Shown here: piece after piece, positions 8,713-15,333 of the stretch
Layout: every line of letters begins with the position of its first letter
Position numbering within the stretch: position 1 is the first letter of the stretch
NCBI GenBank assembly: GCA_017440965.1
Contig: JAFSGH010000018.1
Span: 29,473 to 93,472 of the forward strand
DNA: 64,000 nt
Origin: Clostridia bacterium
Lineage (GTDB): Bacteria > Bacillota > Clostridia > Oscillospirales > Acutalibacteraceae
Direction of reading: 5' to 3'
The notes under the pieces: model-generated
What the model was told of the DNA's origin: nothing
The model's input: the letters and a program-made list of their open reading frames with translations, nothing else
The model's database searches: none
Position numbers and translations under genes: made by a program

Positions 8713-8973
8713 TCAGAATAACGGATCTTGCAGTTCAGAGGAAGATACTCTTCCGTTGCTGTACCGTTCACTGACAAAGCTTCTGAAATCCGATGAAGTC
8801 TGCAATCTTTCAAACTCCTCCTGAATCAGCTGTATTGCATTTACAAGTTCAAAGCATTCCTTGCAAACAAGGATATGTGAATTGACACGGGCAATCAGAC
8901 TCAGAGTATTCTCATCTATATTATCCATAGTGACAAAATCAAGGATCTCATCTATTGTCAAATGTTCCGCCAT
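8713..8973 (-). CDS. Small zinc-finger anti-sigma-like protein (ZAS type)
   Basis: This is an 86-residue soluble protein containing SHILVCKECFELV, i.e. H-x3-C-x2-C, the ligand pattern of zinc-binding anti-sigma domains. Its start overlaps the end of the sigma-factor gene by 16 bases and has AGGAGG in front, so translation is coupled. This is the usual arrangement for a sigma/anti-sigma pair. There is no membrane helix, so any signal must come from the cytoplasm, for instance from the AAA or ClpP partners encoded around it. The anti-sigma role is inferred from motif and position. Confidence 0.65.
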   Translation of the reverse strand: MAEHLTIDEILDFVTMDNIDENTLSLIARVNSHILVCKECFELVNAIQLIQEEFERLQTSSDFRSFVSERYSNGRVSSSELQDPLF

Positions 8974-9776
8974 TTCAGTAACCTCCTGATCTTATTGTCA
9001 AGTCTGTTTACCCAATCGCTGACCGACTTATCTGCACCCTTTGCCATAAAAAATTCAGAATATACAACATCACCGTATACTCTTTTGCTGTCATAGGGCT
9101 CGTTAAGTGCTCTGAGCAGTATCTCTTTTTCAAGCTTACCGAAAGAAAGCCACGGTATTTTTTCGGAATATAAAACACAAACGGAATACATATCATAAAG
9201 CGTTAGTTCATCAGGGCTTGCAAGAAGCTTATTCTTTGCTTCTATTCTTGTCATATCATCCTCAATAACATATAAGGACTGAACTAACCAGGTAAGAATC
9301 TTATATATATTTATATTTTTCGAAAAAATTACTATTCTGAAAGCATTTTGCAAGGTATTGATCACTTCATCAGGGGCAGCTATTTCCTCATATACATCGG
9401 GAAGCTCAGGGGCATAATTTCCGTTAATATCTTCCTTGCCGTATAAACGCTTGATCTGTTCTATTCTTGAAAGTATCACATTACGGGCAACCGTATAAAG
9501 CCATCTTACAAAATGCTCTGCATCACGGTTTATCTTACCCTCAGGTCCGTCTTTCAGCAAAAAACGGGTGACAACATACTGATAGACTCTTATGCGGATA
9601 TTCTGCATGATCTCGTCATCAGAGGAATATTTACTTAACCAGTGGCTGCCGCTGACCTTACCGTGAACATATCGTTTAAGCTCCTTTTCTACAATAGAAA
9701 AGAGCCTGTTATAATCAGGCGAATCCGAAATAAGATCATCAACCATCCTATTGAATTCCTGCTCGGTAAACTTCAT
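8958..9776 (-). CDS. Divergent sigma-70-like (ECF-type) sigma factor
   Basis: This is a 272-residue protein. Residues about 45-115 fit sigma region 2: SSDDEIMQNIRIRVYQYVV, then FVRWLYTVARNVILSRIEQI, matching the DExxQxxxxxxxxY and WLxxxARNxxxxxxR pattern. The C-terminal 60 residues (VSDWVNRLDNKIRRLLK) could be a worn region 4 helix-turn-helix. The middle, about 120 residues, is longer than in common ECF factors. The ATG at 9776 has AAGGGGAG six bases upstream, whereas the earlier in-frame starts have no free ribosome site. It has its own sigma-A promoter (9816-9844). It may control this cluster, but no second promoter class is obvious. Confidence 0.7.
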   Translation of the reverse strand: MKFTEQEFNRMVDDLISDSPDYNRLFSIVEKELKRYVHGKVSGSHWLSKYSSDDEIMQNIRIRVYQYVVTRFLLKDGPEGKINRDAEHFVRWLYTVARNVILSRIEQIKRLYGKEDINGNYAPELPDVYEEIAAPDEVINTLQNAFRIVIFSKNINIYKILTWLVQSLYVIEDDMTRIEAKNKLLASPDELTLYDMYSVCVLYSEKIPWLSFGKLEKEILLRALNEPYDSKRVYGDVVYSEFFMAKGADKSVSDWVNRLDNKIRRLLKWRNI

Positions 9777-9815
9777 CTGCATCTCCCCTTGTCTGCGGAT
9801 AGTCATATCTTTTTT

Positions 9816-9844
9816 ATTCTATCATCTTTGTCGATTTCCGTCAA
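9816..9844 (-). promoter_or_regulatory. Sigma-A promoter of the sigma factor gene
   Basis: On the minus strand TTGACG (9844-9839), a 17-base spacer and TAGAAT (9821-9816) lie about 40 bases before the start codon. Confidence 0.75.
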
Positions 9845-10147
9845 CAAAAGAACACAAAAAAACAGGAAAAACGCAGTGTATATCATACAGACTGACTTAT
9901 ATTTATATAAAGGTCTGCTTTGCCGGAAAAATCCGGAAAAAGCTTGGTTTAATGAGAGAGAAATATTTAAACCTGCGTACCTTATCGTAAAAACTGTTTT
10001 CTCCGTACGCCTTCGGCTGCCATTTTCACAAAGCCCCGAAACGGGAAGCTTTCTTCCCGTTCCGGGAAAATGCACAGGCTAACGCAGCCGAAGGCAAAAG
10101 AAAGCTTTATTCAGGCATTCAATATACGCTTGCCTGAAAAACTGTTC
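9845..10147. repeat. Intergenic region with nested palindromic repeat
   Basis: This gap separates the two halves of the cluster. It has a long nested inverted repeat: GCCTTCGGCTGC (10009-10020) pairs with GCAGCCGAAGGC (10084-10095), and CATTTTC pairs with GAAAATG. The core GGGAAGCTTTCTTCCCGTTC (10043-10062) is itself a hairpin. The core recurs at 48944-48963 with 18 of 20 bases identical, so it belongs to a dispersed family. A minus-strand ORF here (9803-10075) crosses the hairpins and looks spurious. The repeat may act as a terminator or attenuator for the ClpP half. Confidence 0.65.
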
Positions 10148-11794
10148 TTATTGCGGTATTTCATATCTGTACTTCGGATCGGAGAAAACCACCTTATTAC
10201 TTGACAGCTCCGATTTTTTGCCGCAGGGGGCAAATTCAGGACAGTTATAGCTTCTTTCGATACGCGACCACAAAACATTTTCACGCATCTGAGTTATTAT
10301 ACATTCACCGGGAGCAATATGGTTCAGAGCACTTACGGGAACAAGAGCAACCGTGTCCTTATCATAGGACACTATGCTTTCACCCTTACCGTTGAGCGCC
10401 GATATGGGAGAAATAACCGTCTTATGCCCGCATTCTTCGGAAAAATCCCTTTTGGTCTGCGGATTGTTTGTTCCGAAGAATATATGAACATTCAGATTAT
10501 CCTTGATTATATCAGCCGTCTCTCTGCCGTAGACATTATTAAGCTGAGCATAGGACTGCAGGATCAGCAAAAACCAGATATTTCTGCCGCCGCAGGCTGA
10601 AATGACCTTATCAAAATCCTCAAAACGGGGAAGATTGCCGAATTCATCAAGAAGGAAATAAAAGGGTGTGTCGAGCTTTGAATTTTTCTTTCTTGCAACG
10701 CCTATAAGTGCAGTATAAAGGTCACTGAGAAAAAGGCTTATTATCTCATAATGCAGGCTTTCTTCATCCTTATAAGACAAAAATATTACCGTAGGTCTGT
10801 CACCCTCATCCAGAGTCTCAAAGTCGATGGTGTTCGTGCAGGTAACTCTTCTGATGCTTATATCTCTGAATTTGCTGATTGCCGCCGCGAAGGATGAGCT
10901 GATGCAAAGCCTTGTGTTTTTTGCCTGCTCAAGAATACATTTGCCGGCAAGCTGATATGCCTTTGACTGATGACTTCTGTTTGTGAAAAAGCCCTTATCG
11001 TAGACATCGCTTACAGAATCGCTGAAGGAGTCAAAGATCCTCAGGACCGTATCAAAGGAAAAGTTATCCTCTGTTATATCTCCGTCGTAACCACTGTCCT
11101 CAAGCATACCGAGAAGTATTGCGTGAAGTAAGTCTCTTGCAGAGCAGTCCCAGAAGGGATCCTTTGTGGCAGGAGATACGGGAACGACCATATTGCATAA
11201 GGAAGTAAGATCCTTTTCTGCTTCATCAAGGCAGGCTGTCTTATATTCCCTTATTGCTGCCTCAGCATCATCATAGCTGTCATATTCTGTGCCGTTGAAT
11301 TCAAAAAACTTTTTAAGTCCCCTTTTTCTTGTAATAAGCTCAGGAACATCAAATTGCTTCTGATATTCCCTGAAGATCTTTGTCAGCGGATTCCAGCAGT
11401 CACTTACGGAATAATTCGTAAAGTCAAGAAGCTTTATGTCATAGCCCTCTTGTCTGAATTGCTCTGCATAATTACTGTAAAGCTCCTGCTTCGGATCGCT
11501 TATGACAAGATTCGGCTTATTTTTCTTCTTCATCAGAATATTAAGCGTCGGAATTACATATCCCGTGGTCTTACCGCTTCTTGTAGCACCGATAGCAAGC
11601 ACATGGCTGTCGGGAATGAAGGTCACATCCAACTTTCCCGACTTATCCTTTGTTACACAGATGGGAATTCCGTCTATTTCCTTTTTGCAGATATCCTCAA
11701 ATCTGTAGGTGGCATCCTTATGCCTGAGTCTGTATTCCTCTACAGTGTCAAGTTTTGCATTTTCATAATCTTTGAACAATTCTATCTTATGCAT
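10148..11794 (-). CDS. VirD4/TraG-like coupling-protein ATPase lacking membrane helices
   Basis: This 548-residue protein has the TraG/VirD4 motor signature. Walker A GATRSGKT is at 69-76, ISDPKQELY at 99-106, CWNPLTKIF, then Walker B FYFLLDEFGNLPRFEDF (378-394) and LQSYAQLNNVYG. These are the conserved coupling-protein motifs in order. The usual N-terminal transmembrane pair is absent; the sequence starts directly before the ATPase fold. No relaxase, VirB4 or pilus gene is nearby, so it is probably not a conjugation coupling protein today. It overlaps the preceding gene by 8 bases and has AGGAGG, so it is co-translated with the ClpP half of the cluster. Confidence 0.85.
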   Translation of the reverse strand: MHKIELFKDYENAKLDTVEEYRLRHKDATYRFEDICKKEIDGIPICVTKDKSGKLDVTFIPDSHVLAIGATRSGKTTGYVIPTLNILMKKKNKPNLVISDPKQELYSNYAEQFRQEGYDIKLLDFTNYSVSDCWNPLTKIFREYQKQFDVPELITRKRGLKKFFEFNGTEYDSYDDAEAAIREYKTACLDEAEKDLTSLCNMVVPVSPATKDPFWDCSARDLLHAILLGMLEDSGYDGDITEDNFSFDTVLRIFDSFSDSVSDVYDKGFFTNRSHQSKAYQLAGKCILEQAKNTRLCISSSFAAAISKFRDISIRRVTCTNTIDFETLDEGDRPTVIFLSYKDEESLHYEIISLFLSDLYTALIGVARKKNSKLDTPFYFLLDEFGNLPRFEDFDKVISACGGRNIWFLLILQSYAQLNNVYGRETADIIKDNLNVHIFFGTNNPQTKRDFSEECGHKTVISPISALNGKGESIVSYDKDTVALVPVSALNHIAPGECIITQMRENVLWSRIERSYNCPEFAPCGKKSELSSNKVVFSDPKYRYEIPQ

Positions 11795-13442
11795 AAATAT
11801 CGCCTCCTACATATCCGAATCCGTTTTTGGAATTTACAATATTCTGTTCTTTACATACTGTCTTTATGTCATCCTTATCGATTTCCGATGACTTACCGAA
11901 AAGAGCATTTTTAAGCACTCCGTCAATAATTCTCTGAAGCTTTACTGTATCAAAGCAGAGTAGATAATCTGCTCCCTCTTCCGTCATTTCAACTCCGATA
12001 TTGCCGAATGCCTCTTTTCTTCTGGCAAAAAGTGCCTTTATAACAGTCTTTTTTTCCTGAAGCGAAAGCCTTTCGGAATATACGGTATCGCATTCGGGAG
12101 CTATATCCGTTATATCGGCATCTCTGCCCTGAGCAATAAGAACAAAAACGACCTCTGAAAGATCGAGGGAAACACAAGGTGATGCAAGAGGGAATTTTTT
12201 GCGGTAGCTGTAATCTAAAAGATTGTGAAGGTCATCAAGCATCGCACCCTCAAGCTCCTCACAATTTTTAATAATGAAGACCGTGCGTACTGTTTTTGTT
12301 TCGCTGAGCTTTCTGAGAATTATATTATCTCTGTCGGGAGCCAGGTCATTATGATTAAGTGTTCCCGCATCTATCAGCACATTCGGTGTCTCCCCGAGAG
12401 CCCTTGTCAGCATATCACAGAACATATCTGTAAGAAAGCTGTCCGATGTAACCACAAGAAGAGGAGAGCATATCTCTGCAGGACCGCGTTTTGAGAGCAT
12501 AAGATTCTGCAGTATTTTTTTGACCTGACTGTCTCTTTTCAAGGGCAGATCTTCAGCAACGGACACATCTATTTCAAATTTTCCGTGGAGCTCACTGTCA
12601 AAGGGAATACCGTAGCAGGCATCGAGCCGGCTTTTTGAATTACTGTTCAGAAGCAGTTTCTTCTTATCATCGTTTGAGATTATCTGAGAAAATGCCACCT
12701 TTGCAAAATTACGGTCGTAAACATTTCTCTTGATTATACCCTGACCGAAGGCTTTTTCAAGAATACCCGCTACCGAATCCTTTTCAGGCACGGCTTCATA
12801 AGCGCCGGTCTTACATATGTGTGTGAAGAGTCCTTTTCTGTTTTCGTTATTGAGGATAGTAAAAAGTCTGTCATAGTAGCATTTTTTATTCTCACTGTCA
12901 TAGGCAATACCCATAAGAAGTCCAAAGATACAGTTCCATTTTGCACAAAGGCGAAGTCTTTTTATTGCGGACTCATTGTCGCAAAACATACATATTCCGT
13001 TATATTCCATAAAGGCAAGTATGCCTATAGCATCTATATTCCCGTTCATGGCGGCATTAAGAAGATCTGTATACACATCCTCTTCCGTAAGTGCCATATC
13101 ATCACCGAGAATCTCCTGCTTTACACTGAGAGCAGCTCTTTTCTGAGAGAGTATCATTCTTTCCTCTGCATTAAGCGTTGTATCCTGACCGCTCTTTTCA
13201 CCGAATTCCAATAACCGGCAGAAGCGTTCATAGGATGAAATATCTGCAATGCTTCTGAAATGTTCCTCTTCCGTTTCCGTAAAGAGCTTTTTCAATTTCT
13301 GATTTTCGGGAATGCAATAAATTCTTGCAAGCTCGGAAAATGCTTTTTTACGCTCCTTCTCGTCAAGAAATCTGCCTGCCGTTGAATCAAGCAAGAAATA
13401 TTCAGCAAGAAACATCTGTGTAAGATAATCAAAAACTTCCAT
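11787..13442 (-). CDS. Protein with degenerate Clp/Lon-like ATPase module, ClpP neighbour
   Basis: I do not recognise this 551-residue protein as a named family. The N-terminal half is helical, with Sel1/TPR-like stretches around 110-190 (LNAAMNGNIDAIGILAFME). From about 320, LVVTSDSFLTDMFCDMLTRA and TVFIIKNCEELEGAMLDDLH resemble an AAA fold with the P-loop lost and a weak Walker B. RLSLQEKKTVIKALF and YLLCFDTVKLQRIIDGVL resemble the Clp/Lon lid. It overlaps clpP by 14 bases and has AGGAGG, which makes a ClpP adaptor or unfoldase-like partner the leading idea. With no Walker A it may not hydrolyse ATP by itself. Confidence 0.55.
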   Translation of the reverse strand: MEVFDYLTQMFLAEYFLLDSTAGRFLDEKERKKAFSELARIYCIPENQKLKKLFTETEEEHFRSIADISSYERFCRLLEFGEKSGQDTTLNAEERMILSQKRAALSVKQEILGDDMALTEEDVYTDLLNAAMNGNIDAIGILAFMEYNGICMFCDNESAIKRLRLCAKWNCIFGLLMGIAYDSENKKCYYDRLFTILNNENRKGLFTHICKTGAYEAVPEKDSVAGILEKAFGQGIIKRNVYDRNFAKVAFSQIISNDDKKKLLLNSNSKSRLDACYGIPFDSELHGKFEIDVSVAEDLPLKRDSQVKKILQNLMLSKRGPAEICSPLLVVTSDSFLTDMFCDMLTRALGETPNVLIDAGTLNHNDLAPDRDNIILRKLSETKTVRTVFIIKNCEELEGAMLDDLHNLLDYSYRKKFPLASPCVSLDLSEVVFVLIAQGRDADITDIAPECDTVYSERLSLQEKKTVIKALFARRKEAFGNIGVEMTEEGADYLLCFDTVKLQRIIDGVLKNALFGKSSEIDKDDIKTVCKEQNIVNSKNGFGYVGGDIYA

Positions 13443-14043
13443 AAGCTGTGCCTCCTATAGCTTTGATTTTTTTAGGCATCAGAATGCTGTCTATAAGTCC
13501 GTATTTCAACGCCTCCGATGCTGTCATTGTGTTGTCTCTGTCAGTATCCTTTGCGATACATTCCACTGTTTTTCCCGTATTCATGGCAAGGATGGAATTA
13601 AGCTTACTTCTTGTCTCCTCAATATGCCTTGCCGCAAGAATGATATCGGATGCCTGTCCCTGCGCACCGCCCAGGGGCTGATGGATAAGGATCTCGCTGT
13701 TGGGAAGTGCAAGCCGCATTCCCTTGGAGCCCGAGGAAAGGAGAAATGCTCCCATTGACGCCGCAAGACCTACGCAAATAGTTCTGACCTCACATTCAAG
13801 TGAATTAATAGTATCATAAATAGCAAGTCCGTCCGTGACACTTCCGCCGGGACTGTTGATAAGTATTGTGAGAACTCTTTCTGCCTCAGGGATATTGTCT
13901 TCAATCATTTTCTGTTCTGCAAAATGCATCTGAGGAATTATTCTTGCCGCCATGCCTGTTTCTATAGGCCCGAATATGTAGATCTGGTTTTTGCTTAACA
14001 AATACTGCTCCGACAAGACCTCTTTCATAATATCTTTTGACAT
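13429..14043 (-). CDS. clpP-like: ClpP-family serine peptidase
   Basis: This is a 204-residue protein of normal ClpP length. The catalytic Ser lies in GLAASMGAFLL, the His in EILIHQPLGGAQGQA and the Asp in KDTDRDNTMTASEAL, so the triad is complete. The oligomerisation helix region is also present. The ATG at 14043 has AAAGGAAG at a good distance; a GTG nine bases upstream does not. It heads the minus-strand cluster and overlaps the next gene, and no clpX or tig neighbour is present. It is therefore probably a specialised paralogue serving this cluster rather than the housekeeping ClpP. Confidence 0.9.
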   Translation of the reverse strand: MSKDIMKEVLSEQYLLSKNQIYIFGPIETGMAARIIPQMHFAEQKMIEDNIPEAERVLTILINSPGGSVTDGLAIYDTINSLECEVRTICVGLAASMGAFLLSSGSKGMRLALPNSEILIHQPLGGAQGQASDIILAARHIEETRSKLNSILAMNTGKTVECIAKDTDRDNTMTASEALKYGLIDSILMPKKIKAIGGTAYGSF

Positions 14044-14157
14044 ATATGTCACTTCCTTTCTCTTTTTTCATCCAATAAAACAGTCCTACTGTGTTTTTTT
14101 CGCAGAAAAAAATTTATTTTCAGAAAACTTACCAAAAAAACATTTAGCCGCTTTATA

Positions 14158-14186
14158 TTGAAAAGCACAGATCAATCTGTTACAAT
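14158..14186 (+). promoter_or_regulatory. Sigma-A promoter of the DUF2804 gene
   Basis: TTGAAA (14158-14163), a 17-base spacer and TACAAT (14181-14186) lie about 30 bases before the start codon. Confidence 0.7.
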
Positions 14187-14217
14187 GAATTTATAAATAA
14201 AAAAAGGATGTGACCGT

Positions 14218-15318
14218 ATGAGTAAAAATACCGAAAGAACATATATCCCCTTCAATAAATGGGGATACAGCTCAAAGCAGACGGAATATACCGAAAAGAC
14301 AAGACTTCTTGACTATGACGGAACTCTTCTTGCGAAGGGCTGGGCAAGGCATAATGTATTCGATTATGACAGGACTCTTTCAAATCCGAGGATGAGAAAA
14401 AAGGAATGGGACTTTTATCAGCTGGGAAACAAGAACTATATGGTTCAGATATCCTTTGCCAATATTTCGGTGGGCGGTTATGTTTCCGCCGTGCTTATCG
14501 ACCTTAAAAACGGCAAAAAAATTGCCGATGCCACCTCACTTTTCTTAGGCGGAGAAAGCAAATATGTCCTTCCTCCCAAGGGTGATGTACCCAACTACTT
14601 TGAAGCTAAGGTAGGCTCGGCTCATGTTATCTTTGATACAAGAGAAAATAAGAGAATACTTTATTTCAAAAAGCCGCATAAGGGCTCCTTCATCGAATGT
14701 AATTTTGTAATGGATATTCCCGAGGGACTGGAAAACATCACTACGGTACTGCCCTTTGATAATTATCCTACAAGATACTTTATGACCACAAAGCAGAACT
14801 GTATGCCCTGCGAAGGCACATATAAGGTAGGAAATACAGTATACGCCTTCAAGAAAACAGATACCTTCTGTGCTCTTGACTGGGGAAGAGTAAACACTCC
14901 CCACGAAATGGTATGGTACTGGGGCAACGGCTCAACCTATATTAAGGACAGCGAGGGCAAGAAGCATATCTTCGGCTTTGAGATCACATGGGCAATCGGA
15001 AACGAAGAAAATGCAACAGAGACCTGCCTTTTCTATGACGGCAAGGCGCATAAGATCGGGGCTGTGGATGTCGAGACCTTCCCAAAGCCCGACAAATTTA
15101 TGAATGAGTGGAAATTTATCTCAGAGGACGGCAGATTCAACCTGACTATGACTCCCTATTATGACCACCATTCCGACACAAATATATTGAACCTTGCAAG
15201 AATGCACACTCATCAGGTACACGGCTTATGGAACGGTGATGTAACTCTTGATGACGGCACAAAGCTTGAAATAAAGGATATGTACGCCTTCTGTGAGTAT
15301 GTAGAAAACAAGTGGTAA
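14218..15318 (+). CDS. DUF2804 family protein
   Basis: This is a 366-residue soluble protein. It matches the DUF2804 pattern: LLDYDGTLLAKGWAR near the start, FCALDWGRVNTPHEMVWYWG in the middle, FGFEITWAIGNEENATE, LFYDGKAHKIG, and a C-terminal GLWNGDVTLDDGTKLEI. The fold is predicted beta-sandwich and resembles lipocalin-like or carbohydrate-interacting proteins. No catalytic residues are known to me. AAAGGATG precedes the start. Only 15 bases separate it from a secreted beta-helix protein, so they are one operon, which puts it in a glycan context. Confidence 0.75.
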   Translation: MSKNTERTYIPFNKWGYSSKQTEYTEKTRLLDYDGTLLAKGWARHNVFDYDRTLSNPRMRKKEWDFYQLGNKNYMVQISFANISVGGYVSAVLIDLKNGKKIADATSLFLGGESKYVLPPKGDVPNYFEAKVGSAHVIFDTRENKRILYFKKPHKGSFIECNFVMDIPEGLENITTVLPFDNYPTRYFMTTKQNCMPCEGTYKVGNTVYAFKKTDTFCALDWGRVNTPHEMVWYWGNGSTYIKDSEGKKHIFGFEITWAIGNEENATETCLFYDGKAHKIGAVDVETFPKPDKFMNEWKFISEDGRFNLTMTPYYDHHSDTNILNLARMHTHQVHGLWNGDVTLDDGTKLEIKDMYAFCEYVENKW

Positions 15319-15333
15319 CAAGGAGACAAAAGA

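Noticed and set aside
9803-10075. 90-codon minus-strand ORF
   Set aside because: It crosses the nested palindrome and the sigma-gene promoter and shows no protein-like pattern.
3151-14043. A conjugative element or prophage explanation for the cassette
   Set aside because: Apart from the VirD4-like ATPase there is no relaxase, VirB4, integrase, capsid or lysis gene, and no attachment-site duplication was seen.
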